Numbered from the stretch's first letter, positions 9,505 through 18,314 are shown. The stretch is 64,000 bases of DNA from Legionella steelei (GCF_001468005.1 NZ_LNYY01000005.1:124001-188000); one strand, 5' to 3'. Notes: generated by a model not told the origin, from the sequence alone. A program made the numbers and translations.

Positions 9505-10563
9505 ATGTATGATTTGGATCAATCTTTGTTCCTGCGTGCTTTAAGACGACAACCCGTAGAGCGAACTCCAGTATGGATGATGCGTCAAGCTGGGCGTTAT
9601 TTACCTGAATATCGAGAGACTAGGGCGTTGGCAGGTGATTTTTTAAGCCTATGCAAAAATCCTGAACTTGCGTGTGAGGTGACATTGCAGCCTTTGCGTC
9701 GGTATGCACTGGATGCAGCCATTTTATTTTCTGATATTTTGACAATTCCTGATGCAATGGGACTCGGTTTATATTTTGCCGAAGGTGAAGGACCGTGTTT
9801 TCAACGTCCAGTACAAGATAAACAGGCAATTGCTAATTTACAAATTCCTGAACCGGAATCTTTGGCCTATGTCATGAATGCGGCAAGATTAATCCGTCAA
9901 GAAATGCCAAAAGAGCTTCCTCTAATTGGTTTTGCAGGCAGCCCATGGACTTTAGCTTGTTATATGGTTGAAGGCAAAAGTACGAGGGAGTTTAAACGTA
10001 TTTTACATTTGATCTATACCGAAAGTGAGGCTGCACATGTTTTACTAAATAAGTTGGCAGTATCAGTCGCAGATTATTTGATGGAGCAAATCAAAGTAGG
10101 TGTGAATGCTGTTATGCTTTTTGATACTTGGGGGGGCATTTTAACTCCTGAGAATTATCAAAATTTTTCTCTGCAATATATGCAGAAAATCGTACAGCAA
10201 ATAAAAGCCAATTACCCTGAAATCCCCGTTATTTTATTTACTAAAGGGGGAGGCCAATGGTTAGAAAAAATGCTCATTACGGGTTGTGATGCATTGGGAA
10301 TCGATTGGACTTGCGATCTAGGTGACGCACGACGAAGAGTTGGTAATCAGGTTGCATTACAAGGAAACCTTGATCCCTCAGTGTTGCTCACTTCAAGACA
10401 ATGTATTCGGGAACAAGTGAAAAAAGTATTAGCATCCTATGGAGCCGGTTCAGGACATGTGTTCAATCTTGGTCATGGGGTTACTCCTGATGTCCCACCT
10501 GAGCATGTTGCTGCGATGATTGAGGCAGTGTATGAGTTCAGCCCATATTATCATCAAAATTGA
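9505..10563 (+). CDS. hemE: Uroporphyrinogen decarboxylase
   Basis: Decarboxylates the four acetate side chains of uroporphyrinogen III to give coproporphyrinogen III in haem synthesis. The N-terminal signature [16 protein letters not shown], carrying the substrate-binding Arg residues, is at about residues 21-36. The second signature [16 protein letters not shown] is at about 143-158. The C-terminal [16 protein letters not shown] is also family-typical. At 352 residues it has normal length. The ATG is preceded by TTGGGATAATACG. A palindromic element lies upstream and a hairpin lies between it and the convergent downstream gene. Confidence 0.97.
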   Translation: MYDLDQSLFLRALRRQPVERTPVWMMRQAGRYLPEYRETRALAGDFLSLCKNPELACEVTLQPLRRYALDAAILFSDILTIPDAMGLGLYFAEGEGPCFQRPVQDKQAIANLQIPEPESLAYVMNAARLIRQEMPKELPLIGFAGSPWTLACYMVEGKSTREFKRILHLIYTESEAAHVLLNKLAVSVADYLMEQIKVGVNAVMLFDTWGGILTPENYQNFSLQYMQKIVQQIKANYPEIPVILFTKGGGQWLEKMLITGCDALGIDWTCDLGDARRRVGNQVALQGNLDPSVLLTSRQCIREQVKKVLASYGAGSGHVFNLGHGVTPDVPPEHVAAMIEAVYEFSPYYHQN

Positions 10564-10584
10564 TATCAGGAGCGATAGGTGGCG

Positions 10585-10618
10585 CATGTCGGTTGGATAA
10601 AAATAATCAACCTACATG
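10585..10618. terminator. Hairpin between convergent genes
   Basis: The arms CATGTCGGTTG and CAACCTACATG pair at 10 of 11 positions around a 12-base A/T-rich loop. It sits between the 3' ends of hemE and the AhpD-like gene. There is no strong T-run on the hemE side, so it may be a repeat-family hairpin rather than a true intrinsic terminator. Confidence 0.4.
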
Positions 10619-10628
10619 CTTCATTCTC

Positions 10629-11189
10629 TTATTCAGGAATAGGAACATCAAATCCATTCAGTGTTATCGATACCATACAATATAGCCCAATTAAATAAAT
10701 AAGCTCAGCGGTGCTTTCTTCACCAAATTGATGAATCGCTTTTTTATAGACTAATTCGGGTAATAGCCCCCCATTAACTAATGCAAAAGTAAAGTCGTAG
10801 ACTAAAGCCTCATCCTCCTCTAAATCAACAGGGCGTTGTCCAGAAACAATGGTTGCAATTTTCTCATCACTTAATCCCCGTAACTCTGCTATTAAAATAT
10901 GGGCATAAAGCTCATAGCCGGAATGAAATTTAGTACCGGTTACTAATATTGCTACTTCTCGTACTGATTTAGGTAATGTAGATTTCATTGAAAGCGCCTT
11001 CGTCAGCTCCCATATAGGGCCTCCAATTTGTGGAAATTTAATCCAAGGAGCCCAGGGACCTATCAATGCACCATCTTCTCGTATGGCTTGAAAGCCTTGG
11101 AAATTTTTTTCAATACCCGCTTTCATATCTTGATATAAAGCTTTTTGTTCTGAATTAAGGTTTTCAGGTTTTATTGCTTCCAAGCGCAT
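10629..11189 (-). CDS. Carboxymuconolactone decarboxylase/AhpD-like protein lacking the CxxC
   Basis: A 186-residue protein of the all-helical AhpD/CMD superfamily. The segment SVREVAILVTGTKFHSGYELYAHILIAE (about residues 82-109) aligns with the superfamily helix that normally has ExxxCxxH, here ELYAHILIA. No Cys pair is present, so an AhpD-type peroxidase-reductase role is unlikely. The segment EALVYDFTFALVNGGLLPELVYKKA is typical of the family's second half. It is probably a CMD-type hydrolase or decarboxylase of unknown substrate. The ATG is preceded by AAAGGAG. It is a single gene, convergent with hemE and divergent from the HEAT-repeat gene. Confidence 0.75.
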   Translation of the reverse strand: MRLEAIKPENLNSEQKALYQDMKAGIEKNFQGFQAIREDGALIGPWAPWIKFPQIGGPIWELTKALSMKSTLPKSVREVAILVTGTKFHSGYELYAHILIAELRGLSDEKIATIVSGQRPVDLEEDEALVYDFTFALVNGGLLPELVYKKAIHQFGEESTAELIYLIGLYCMVSITLNGFDVPIPE

Positions 11190-11316
11190 GATTTACTCCT
11201 TTAATATAAGAAAATGTAGCTGAGTAACTTCAAGCATAGTTCAAGTGAACTGCATTTTCCTCAGGTATCTAACCTAACATATTACTAATAGAGTTTTCGG
11301 AAAGAATTTAATATAT

Positions 11317-11345
11317 TTGATCTGTATATTATCTTTCGGTATAAT
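11317..11345 (+). promoter_or_regulatory. Sigma-70 promoter of the HEAT-repeat gene
   Basis: TTGATC (11317-11322) and a perfect TATAAT (11340-11345) are separated by 17 bases, about 40 bases upstream of the GTG start. The ribosome binding site AGGAGA is at 11372-11377. Confidence 0.7.
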
Positions 11346-11386
11346 ATTTGCGCAATATCATCGGTTCTATTAGGAGATAAACCCTC

Positions 11387-13819
11387 GTGCCAACATTGTT
11401 TCATGCACTCTCCGAAGATGCATTGCGGAATATTAATCAAAGACTTTCTCTTGATGAACTATTAACTATAGCCACAACAGGCAATCTAAAATCGCGACAG
11501 GCAGCTATGATGGAGTTGTTTACGCGGACGACGGATGATGCTAGACGCTATCAAGAAAAACTACTGGCACTATGGATGAGGCAAGAGCCTAATCCATTAA
11601 CCATAAGATTGGCTCCTGTGCTTTTGCAAACGCTAAAGCATCTGGATGTACCTTATCAACTCATTGGCTTAAGTTTTATCAAGGGAACAACCAATATGGT
11701 ACAGGGCGAGCTTCAGGGTTATATTAATCCGTTTCTCAATGAGCTCTCCAACAAAATCAGTACTGATGCAATGGACTTTACCGAATGGCATCGGTTGCAA
11801 GATATTGTTCCACTCTTAAGTGTGACGCAAATACAACAAACACTACAACTGTTGTTATTGCACTATCAGCAACAAGAAACAGAAGCCTGCAACGCTATTA
11901 CCGTTTTGACGCGTCAGTTGAGTGTACTCCAAGTTAAGTCGCTTCCCGGATTGCAGGAGAGCTTGCTTCATGAAGACAGTTGGACGCGCCTGGTTGCTTT
12001 AAAGATTGTTGCTGTTTTGGCACATCAATGGAACGAAGTAGAACTTGCTCCACTTTTTGCTGAATTACAGAAAAATCTGTGGCACCCAGACTACTGGGTA
12101 CACAAAGCTACTCTAGAGATTATCAGTGCTTTGACACCACAATGGAAGACAACCCAAGTCGAGGAGCTCTTAACTGGATTGCAGAAAAATCTGCAACATG
12201 AAGACGGCTGGGTACGCGACGCTGCTCTAGGAACTATTGTTGCTTTAGCTCACCTATGGAATGCAACACATGCTGAGCGGCTCTTGACTGGATTAGAGGA
12301 CAATTTGCGACATCAAGACAGCTCCGTGCGTAAGAATACTCTAAAGGCCATTAGTGCTTTGGCACCCCTATGGAATACAAGCCAGCGTGCGCTGCTGTTT
12401 GTGAAAGCACAGGAAAACCTAAAGTATCAAGACAGTTGGGTGCATCAAGCGGCTCTGGAAGCCGTCGCGGCTTTGGCGCGTGAGATGAATCCCAAACAAG
12501 TTGACCAGCTCATTTTTAGATTGCGGAAAGACCTGGCTTATCGAGACAAACAGGTACGTACTAACGCTCTAGAGGTTATCAGCGCTTTGGCGAGTCAATG
12601 GGAGCCTGCACACCTTATGCAGCTCTTTCCTGGATTGCAGGAAAACCTACAGCATCCAGATAGCTGGATGTATGCAATTACTCTAAAGACTGTCAATGCT
12701 TTGGCGCATAAATGGAGTGCAGCACAACTTAAGCTGCTTTTTCCTGGATTGCAGAAAAACTTACAGCATCAAGACAGCTGGGTACGTAAAGCTGCTATAG
12801 AGACCGCCAATGCTCTGGCACACAAATGGGATGTAAAACAAGTTGAAGAGCTCTTTACTGGATTGCAGACAGGCATGCGGCATCAAGATGTCCGGGTGCG
12901 TCACGATGCTCTAAATGGCATCGTTGTTTTGGCACACAAGTGGAACGCAAAACAAGTTGAGCAGCTTTTAACCGGATTACAGGAAGACTTGAGGGGGCAA
13001 GACAATCAGGTGCGTCAAAATGTTTTAGAGGCTATTGCCGCTTTGGCAAGTCAGTTGAACGCAACGCAAGTGGCACAACTTCTTCCTGATCTAGAGGAGA
13101 ACATGCGGCATCAAAATCCCTTCTTGACTTGCAAGACAGCTCTAAAGGCCATCGCTACATTAGCAAGCAAGTTGAACGTAAACCAAGTGATACAGATTCT
13201 TCCTGAATTGCGGAACAACTTACAGCATCACGATGAGTTGGTGCGAGAGGCAACTCAAAATACCATTGCTGCATTGGTAAGCCCGCTGGAAGCAATGGAA
13301 GATCCATCTTCTGTATTCGAATGCATCATCTCATCCTTACATGATGCAAATGCCACCCCGAAAATCTCTGGATGGGAGATGTTGTTAGCCTTTGACAATA
13401 AGCCGTTTTCGGTTACCCGCTACATGGAGGCAGACCAAATAAAAAGGGTGCTCGGCATGGCAATTGAGCTGATGAATAATAAAGAACATCAAGAGTTTTT
13501 TGAGCGCCAAGCCTCCGCGTTCGCTACTCTTCTTACAGGTTTTGTGCTTGGGTTAGAAGCATATCATAGTGACTATCAAGCTGAAACGGAGCAATTGCTG
13601 CATATGGTGAACAGTAAAGACGTTGACAGCATGCTGCGTCAAATCGCGCTTAAGGCTTTGAATAACCTCGTGATACAGAATATGCAGGAGAATAAGGAGT
13701 CAGTGTTCATTGACGCGTATCAAGGCAGCGAAAGTGATAGTACGACTGAATATTCTATGCTTTTATGCAGTGCCGACAGGAAAATCCCAGTGCCTACAAT
13801 GGCACTTGTAAATGCGTAG
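11387..13819 (+). CDS. Large HEAT-repeat protein, 12 tandem 38-residue repeats
   Basis: An 810-residue protein with no signal peptide or membrane segment. Residues about 186-640 form twelve tandem units of about 38 residues with consensus GLQxNLxHxDSWVRxAALxxIxALAxxWNxxQVxxLLT, the helix-turn-helix pattern of HEAT/armadillo repeats. This should give a continuous superhelical scaffold for binding protein. The N-terminal ~185 and C-terminal ~170 residues are helical and not recognised. The start is a GTG with AGGAGA nine bases upstream; there is no better ATG. The repeats are also visible in the DNA as a 114-bp periodicity, which implies internal duplication. Monocistronic with its own promoter. 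A host-interacting effector is possible, but nothing in the sequence proves it. Confidence 0.85.
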   Translation: MPTLFHALSEDALRNINQRLSLDELLTIATTGNLKSRQAAMMELFTRTTDDARRYQEKLLALWMRQEPNPLTIRLAPVLLQTLKHLDVPYQLIGLSFIKGTTNMVQGELQGYINPFLNELSNKISTDAMDFTEWHRLQDIVPLLSVTQIQQTLQLLLLHYQQQETEACNAITVLTRQLSVLQVKSLPGLQESLLHEDSWTRLVALKIVAVLAHQWNEVELAPLFAELQKNLWHPDYWVHKATLEIISALTPQWKTTQVEELLTGLQKNLQHEDGWVRDAALGTIVALAHLWNATHAERLLTGLEDNLRHQDSSVRKNTLKAISALAPLWNTSQRALLFVKAQENLKYQDSWVHQAALEAVAALAREMNPKQVDQLIFRLRKDLAYRDKQVRTNALEVISALASQWEPAHLMQLFPGLQENLQHPDSWMYAITLKTVNALAHKWSAAQLKLLFPGLQKNLQHQDSWVRKAAIETANALAHKWDVKQVEELFTGLQTGMRHQDVRVRHDALNGIVVLAHKWNAKQVEQLLTGLQEDLRGQDNQVRQNVLEAIAALASQLNATQVAQLLPDLEENMRHQNPFLTCKTALKAIATLASKLNVNQVIQILPELRNNLQHHDELVREATQNTIAALVSPLEAMEDPSSVFECIISSLHDANATPKISGWEMLLAFDNKPFSVTRYMEADQIKRVLGMAIELMNNKEHQEFFERQASAFATLLTGFVLGLEAYHSDYQAETEQLLHMVNSKDVDSMLRQIALKALNNLVIQNMQENKESVFIDAYQGSESDSTTEYSMLLCSADRKIPVPTMALVNA

Positions 13820-13842
13820 GTTGGGCCTTGGCCCAGTCGAGT
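13817..13842. repeat. GTAGGTTGGGCCTTGGCCCAGTCGA repeat, copy 1
   Basis: A 25-bp sequence with the internal palindrome GGGCCTTGGCCC overlaps the last codons of the HEAT-repeat gene. Related copies occur at 14979-15001 and, inverted, at 15050-15074. Confidence 0.6.
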
Positions 13843-13960
13843 TTGGAGTACGGCAAGTTATTATTTTCTGCACCTCTTATTCACATCACAAGATGCTTTA
13901 ATAAAACTAAAATACTGTTAAAGTTCAATGGTTATGATTTATTACAAATCGAGGAAAAAG

Positions 13961-14374
13961 ATGAGTACAAAAGTAACTATTACCGCTACAGTCCATGCCG
14001 ACGTACAAAAAGTTTGGGATTACTATACGATTCCTGAACACATAACAAAATGGAACTTTGCGGACTCTTCGTGGCAGTGTCCTTTTGCAGTAAATGATAT
14101 GCGTGTAGGTGGGACGTATTTAGCAATAATGGAGGCGAAAGATGGAAGTTTTGGTTTTGATTTCGAAGCGATTTATGATGAGATTATTGACGGTGAACTG
14201 TTTACCTATACCATGCCTAATGGCAGGCAAGTAACCGTCGTTTTCAAAAAAAATAGCAACCAAACAGAGGTTACCGTAACGTTTGACCCAGAAGCGGAAC
14301 ACCCAATAGAAGTACAGAAAAATGGTTGGCAAGCGATACTTAACAACTTTAAACAATATGTGGAAACAAACTAG
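13961..14374 (+). CDS. SRPBCC/AHSA1-domain protein
   Basis: A 137-residue protein of the START-like AHSA1 family. It starts TITATVHADVQKVWDYYTIPEHITKWNFA (residues 5-33), the family's first strand and helix, and ends NGWQAILNNFKQYVE, its long C-terminal helix. These small beta-barrel proteins bind hydrophobic ligands, but the ligand is not predictable. I take the ATG with GAGGAAAAAG just upstream; an in-frame ATG 11 codons earlier lacks a binding site. It is followed by a GNAT gene on the same strand, and the pair sits between two copies of the GGGCCTTGGCCC repeat. Confidence 0.85.
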   Translation: MSTKVTITATVHADVQKVWDYYTIPEHITKWNFADSSWQCPFAVNDMRVGGTYLAIMEAKDGSFGFDFEAIYDEIIDGELFTYTMPNGRQVTVVFKKNSNQTEVTVTFDPEAEHPIEVQKNGWQAILNNFKQYVETN

Positions 14375-14447
14375 GGGCTGTTTACAATTCTACTATCTAG
14401 ACCAACTCCTGCCATCCTTCATTACGTTTGGATGATGGGATTTTAAT

Positions 14448-14969
14448 GTGAGTGATATGCATCATTTTATATCAATTGAAACAGCAAAATTAATACTTAG
14501 AAAGCCTGACCCATCTGATTTCCTACATCTTGTACACTTGTGGAAAAATGAGGCGGTACGCAAGTATCTTGGTGGCGTCGTTAATAATGGTATGGTTAAT
14601 GCGCGAATTAAGTCCATCCAAAATCATTGGGAGAGTATGGGATTTGGTCTATGTACTGTTCTTAGCAAAAATACACAACAAATAATTGGCATTTGCGGGC
14701 TGCATCATTCAGAAGATGGGATAGAAATTTCATATATGTTTTTCCCAGAGTGGTGGGGAAAAGGATTGGCTTATGAAGCAATCACTGCAAGTCTGAACTA
14801 TGGTTTTCTACATTTAAATATAGGAAAAATAATTGCTATCACCCAAGAGGCTAACTCCAGATCCTGTTCTTTGTTAGAGGAAGTAGGAATGAGCCTTACA
14901 GATACCTTTATACGTTATGATGAGAAACAATGTTTGTATGAACTATTAAACCAGAATCAATGCAAATAG
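14448..14969 (+). CDS. GNAT acetyltransferase, RimJ/RimL-like
   Basis: A 173-residue acetyltransferase of the GNAT fold. ETAKLILRKPDPSDFLHLVHLWKN is the typical N-terminal strand-helix. The acetyl-CoA-binding region MFFPEWWGKGLAYEAITASL near residues 103-122 has the Q/R-x-x-G-x-G/A pattern as W-W-G-K-G-L-A. NSRSCSLLEEVGM is the conserved C-terminal N/S...LLE.VG motif of RimJ/L-type enzymes. The substrate is unknown. The start could be the GTG used here or the ATG three codons later. Confidence 0.85.
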   Translation: MSDMHHFISIETAKLILRKPDPSDFLHLVHLWKNEAVRKYLGGVVNNGMVNARIKSIQNHWESMGFGLCTVLSKNTQQIIGICGLHHSEDGIEISYMFFPEWWGKGLAYEAITASLNYGFLHLNIGKIIAITQEANSRSCSLLEEVGMSLTDTFIRYDEKQCLYELLNQNQCK

Positions 14970-14978
14970 GGCCATTAC

Positions 14979-15074
14979 AGATCGGGCCTTGGCCCGACGA
15001 TTTTGGATACAATAAAAAATTTATTTTACAAATGACATCTTGATTTTGTCGAGCCAAGGCCTGACCTACGATAA
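14979..15074. repeat. Inverted pair of GGGCCTTGGCCC-type repeats
   Basis: AGATCGGGCCTTGGCCCGAC near 14979-15001 and its inverted, slightly diverged partner TCGAGCCAAGGCCTGACCTA near 15052-15071 flank about 50 A/T-rich bases. Together with the copy at 13817 they form a three-member local family. The pair lies between the GNAT gene and the convergent guanidinium exporter gene. Confidence 0.6.
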
Positions 15075-15077
15075 TCC

Positions 15078-15389
15078 TTACGATAGCTTGATTAATATCA
15101 ATCCTGAAATAATTAGGGTTGCAGCAGTAAATCTCAATGCATTTGCTGCTTCTCCCATAAAAAAAATACCGATTAAAAAAGCGCCGACGGCACCTATTCC
15201 TGTCCAGATAATATATGCTGTTCCTAAAGGAATACTTTTCATTGAGATTGATAAAAGCGTAAAACTAGCGACCATAGTGAGGATTGTAAGAATTGAGGGG
15301 ATGATTTTTGTAAAACCCAAAGATTGCTTCATAAAGTAAGCCCATACAATCTCGAGTATTCCTGCAAAAAATAAGAATAACCAGTCCAT
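15078..15389 (-). CDS. gdx: SMR-family guanidinium exporter (Gdx/SugE type)
   Basis: A 103-residue four-helix small multidrug resistance protein that exchanges guanidinium for protons as an antiparallel dimer. The essential Glu of helix 1 is E13 (AGILEIVWA). The segment PLGTAYIIWTGIGAVG, with WTGIGAVGA, is the Gdx/SugE subtype signature. EmrE-type multidrug pumps instead have IAYAIWSGVGIV. The subtype call is strengthened by a guanidine-II riboswitch directly upstream. The start is an ATG with GGAG (15395-15398) six bases upstream. Confidence 0.93.
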   Translation of the reverse strand: MDWLFLFFAGILEIVWAYFMKQSLGFTKIIPSILTILTMVASFTLLSISMKSIPLGTAYIIWTGIGAVGAFLIGIFFMGEAANALRFTAATLIISGLILIKLS

Positions 15390-15408
15390 AAAAGCTCCAA
15401 TGTAATGG

Positions 15409-15453
15409 TCTGGCCGTCCAGAATGAAACCTTGATGGATGAGGTCGTCCTCAT
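15409..15453 (-). promoter_or_regulatory. Guanidine-II riboswitch (mini-ykkC)
   Basis: On the minus strand, reading toward the exporter, there are two small hairpins: ATGAGG-ACGA-CCTCAT (15438-15453) and TCTGG-ACGG-CCAGA (15409-15422). Both have perfect stems and ACGR tetraloops, the defining feature of guanidine-II riboswitches. They are joined by a 15-base linker. The second stem ends 10 bases before the GGAG ribosome binding site, fitting translational control. TATAAT-like sequences lie just upstream of the first stem on this strand. Guanidinium is expected to turn on translation of the exporter. Confidence 0.92.
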
Positions 15454-15545
15454 TATTATATTATATGAGAATTAAAATATAATATCCATTGTTGCTCCCT
15501 TTAGTGTGATATAAAGAATCTAGAGAATGATTAAGGTTTGCATCT

Positions 15546-17057
15546 ATGAATCTATTGACAGTGAATGATCTTGAGCAGATTTTATCCCTTGCAGTTAAAG
15601 AAAATTGCGGCCAAAAACACATTAATCATATAAAAGCAAACATAATAATCATTAATGAAAAATTATATAAAAACAGAGCGCTAACTCAAGATGAGATAAC
15701 TGCCTTATCGACGAATAAGACAGTAAAATTCATGATGATCTTATTCTTTCTTACAAAGAATGCTTCACTAGAGTTTATACGAAGAAATGAAGAGTTATAT
15801 GCGAGTGAATCGGTACAGGTTAATAAATTATGGCAACATATTGAATTAACGATTAAAAAAAAGCTCCTGCTATCTCGGGAAATCAGCAGCCAGTTCAAGC
15901 ATGATTTTGCGAGTTCTAGCTCGTTGAGCCATTTTGTAAATGTTGCTAAGTCATTAGAGTTTACGGATCTTGCCGCAGAAGAATTTATTAGTAATGTAAA
16001 TAACTCAATATTTCGTCTCTACGTCACCAAAAAATATGAATTGATAAAGGGTATTTCTTCTAATAACTCAATACAAGCAAACAAAGAACAATATACCTTG
16101 CATGATCGTAAAACCTGCTTTCATGAAGGGTTATATGATCCATTTAAATTTGAAGAATCGCAAACCTGGGTGAGCAAGCGTTATCTAAACACATCACCAA
16201 CAAGGAAATTGATCGATTCGGTTTTTACGCTACAGTTTGCGCTACCTGAATTAACTGTACTGCATACTGACAACACCTATACCAAGGTTTTTACAACAGA
16301 AATCCCTGATTTTCTCGAAAAAAATCTAATCTCTAATGAAATTACTTCCGAGTTATATCAAGCAATTAAAAATGACTATCCCAAATTATTTCTTTCTCCA
16401 TTAGACCGTGAAACGGTAACTAGGATTTACAAATCTATTAGCCAATTAATTACTCAAGGCATTCAGCAGGCGGCACAAGTAAGTAAGCCATTACTCATAT
16501 TGTTGTCCGAAGTACATGGCTCGAAAGAGTCTTTCTTCTTTCATACCATAATATTACATTGTGCAAAAAGTATAGGAGTGAGGCATTTACTTGTAGAAAC
16601 AATAAATATCTATCATGAGCAATATGGATGGGATGCACAAGTTAATGAAATAAAAAGACTTATTTCTTTTGCACAAAACAAACTTGGTTTTCAAGTAAAA
16701 GATCTTGAACAGGAGCTACATTATAAGAATCGTCTCTGCCCATATCCATATCATGATATTCCAGAACCCCATTTCGGTATTGATGCGCGTGAAGCAAGCT
16801 GGATTATTGATGCGAAAAAAATTAATAAAAATCAGATAATGATTGTAGGTTCTGGGCACCTGAATAATCTTCTAAATAGTTCCTTACAAGATAACTATCA
16901 TATATTGCCTATAGATTGCTCAGGAGATAAGGCATTCAGCGATATGCTTTCTATTACGCAACACCATTTTATTTCATTAGATAAAAGTGTAATTCAATTC
17001 ACCCTTGATGAGATGATTAAAATGGTGCAAGAGGTTTCTCTGCAACATGGATATTAG
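15546..17057 (+). CDS. TIKI/TraB/ChaN-like superfamily protein, function unknown
   Basis: A 503-residue protein without signal peptide. The N-terminal ~300 residues are helical and not recognised. The C-terminal ~185 residues show the pattern of the TIKI/TraB/ChaN/EreA-like fold. LLSEVHGSKESF places E322 and H324 at the first strand. HLLVET follows about 25 residues later, then GIDAREASW, then IMIVGSGHL with H438. In that superfamily such Glu and His residues bind metal or act in catalysis. The link is by pattern only and the function is unknown. A dispersed-repeat hairpin separates it from the convergent gene downstream. Confidence 0.6.
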   Translation: MNLLTVNDLEQILSLAVKENCGQKHINHIKANIIIINEKLYKNRALTQDEITALSTNKTVKFMMILFFLTKNASLEFIRRNEELYASESVQVNKLWQHIELTIKKKLLLSREISSQFKHDFASSSSLSHFVNVAKSLEFTDLAAEEFISNVNNSIFRLYVTKKYELIKGISSNNSIQANKEQYTLHDRKTCFHEGLYDPFKFEESQTWVSKRYLNTSPTRKLIDSVFTLQFALPELTVLHTDNTYTKVFTTEIPDFLEKNLISNEITSELYQAIKNDYPKLFLSPLDRETVTRIYKSISQLITQGIQQAAQVSKPLLILLSEVHGSKESFFFHTIILHCAKSIGVRHLLVETINIYHEQYGWDAQVNEIKRLISFAQNKLGFQVKDLEQELHYKNRLCPYPYHDIPEPHFGIDAREASWIIDAKKINKNQIMIVGSGHLNNLLNSSLQDNYHILPIDCSGDKAFSDMLSITQHHFISLDKSVIQFTLDEMIKMVQEVSLQHGY

Positions 17058-17076
17058 TTTGGGTGAAACCAACAAT

Positions 17077-17105
17077 GTAGCCCGGATTAGCGCAGCGTAA
17101 TCCGT
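17077..17105. repeat. GTAGCCCGGATTA...TAATCCG hairpin repeat
   Basis: GTAGCC followed by the perfect stem CGGATTA/TAATCCG around GCGCAGCG. It is a short variant of the dispersed palindromic family, placed between two convergent genes where it may stop transcription from either side. Confidence 0.55.
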
Positions 17106-17114
17106 TGTCACACA

Positions 17115-18314
17115 TTACAAGGTTTTTCTATGGGTTATATCTGATATGGGCTCTTCGCTAATATAAGAAACCACTCTTCTAAAGAAAGATAATTGATATT
17201 TTTTGCCAGCAAAGGCGTTATCACCATATGATTTGCCAAATTGCTGGTGGTTTTTTTGGATGTTTTGCAAATCACGTTTCTTTTCAGCGTGATATTCTTC
17301 TTTGTTAAAAGGCTTGCTGAGAGGCGACACCCTCGTTTCTAATTCTTTTTCACTTAACACACCGAGATCATCCCAATATTCTTTATTCTGTAGAATTTGT
17401 TCCATAAACGTATTTAGATTAGGTTTATGGGGATGGAGTAGCGCAAGGCCACCTAATTTTGTTTTGAGTCGTTCAATATCAAAATTATGCATTTGTTCTG
17501 CAGTCAGTAAAGTGTGCAGCCCTGGCGATGGCCCATCTTGGATGCCTCTTTTTTCTTGCATTGTTTTTAAGGCTTTTGCATAGTTGCTTTGTTTATTCTC
17601 AGGAGCATTTCCGCGTTTTAATGATACCCAACCGTGCCCAGGGGTAATTTCTTGAATTTCATCTTTTAATGCCACAGCACCAACAACACCCAATACAAAG
17701 CCCGCACAATTAAATCCTTTGGCTCGCCCTGTATAGTTTGTTGCATAGCGAATAAGGCTTCGTGCTAAATTCATTAACCATTGAGGTAGATTCAGCGATG
17801 GTGCCAAGAAGAATGAGCCGAATCCTGAAAGAAAGCTTGCCATGGTGTAGGGGAAAAAAGGTGTTTTGGTGGGGGGCGTATTACGGCGTGCTGCAAATTT
17901 TAAGTATTCAAAAGTATTCGCTGTTTGTGCTTCAGGGCTTGTATCATACGGTTTTTCGTTGGCTTCAAGTGCATCTACCAAACGTTTTTCATCATAAATA
18001 ACCCCCTGAAGTAACCAACGTTCAGCTTGTTGGGCTATATCTTCACCATTTAGGGTTTTACTGCGAATCACCTGGGTATCAAGCGTATTATGATACAAAT
18101 TAAAGAGATTACCTGCTTTATTAAGTCCTGCATGCAGGCGATACAAGCTTGCAAGTGTCCCTCTTAGTGCGCCGGTGCGTTTAAAACCAGTACCCATATG
18201 GATTACATCCCCAATATAATCAGGATTAGGTGCATAAATCGCCACATGATAGGGTTTTCCGTTATGCCTAACTAGAATGATGTCGCCACGTTTTAACTCT
18301 GAAACGTTAGCCAT
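17115..18314 (-). CDS. Permuted NlpC/P60 (YiiX/LRAT-like) papain-fold protein
   Basis: From the chosen ATG the protein has 399 residues. LKRGDIILVRHNGKPYHVAIY (residues 7-27) resembles the N-terminal strand pair of circularly permuted NlpC/P60 and LRAT-type enzymes, with candidate catalytic His23. GFNCAGFVLGVVGAVAL carries the candidate nucleophile Cys203. His before Cys is the permuted order. Such enzymes are amidases, thioesterases or acyltransferases, and the substrate is unknown. A hydrophobic stretch (about residues 148-180) could touch membranes. The C-terminal 120 residues are charged and unrecognised. A GTG six codons upstream is an alternative start. A Dot/Icm substrate is possible but unproven. 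Confidence 0.6.
   Translation of the reverse strand: MANVSELKRGDIILVRHNGKPYHVAIYAPNPDYIGDVIHMGTGFKRTGALRGTLASLYRLHAGLNKAGNLFNLYHNTLDTQVIRSKTLNGEDIAQQAERWLLQGVIYDEKRLVDALEANEKPYDTSPEAQTANTFEYLKFAARRNTPPTKTPFFPYTMASFLSGFGSFFLAPSLNLPQWLMNLARSLIRYATNYTGRAKGFNCAGFVLGVVGAVALKDEIQEITPGHGWVSLKRGNAPENKQSNYAKALKTMQEKRGIQDGPSPGLHTLLTAEQMHNFDIERLKTKLGGLALLHPHKPNLNTFMEQILQNKEYWDDLGVLSEKELETRVSPLSKPFNKEEYHAEKKRDLQNIQKNHQQFGKSYGDNAFAGKKYQLSFFRRVVSYISEEPISDITHRKTL

Noticed and set aside
11942-13308. CRISPR-like periodic repeats
   Set aside because: The 114-bp periodicity is the coding repeat of a HEAT protein, is diverged, and has no unique spacers.
13765-14037. Plus-strand frame of 90 codons overlapping the HEAT and AHSA1 genes
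   Set aside because: It is a shadow of two real genes in other frames and crosses a repeat.
15040-15339. Plus-strand frame antisense to the guanidinium exporter
   Set aside because: It mirrors the exporter gene, which has clear family motifs and a riboswitch.
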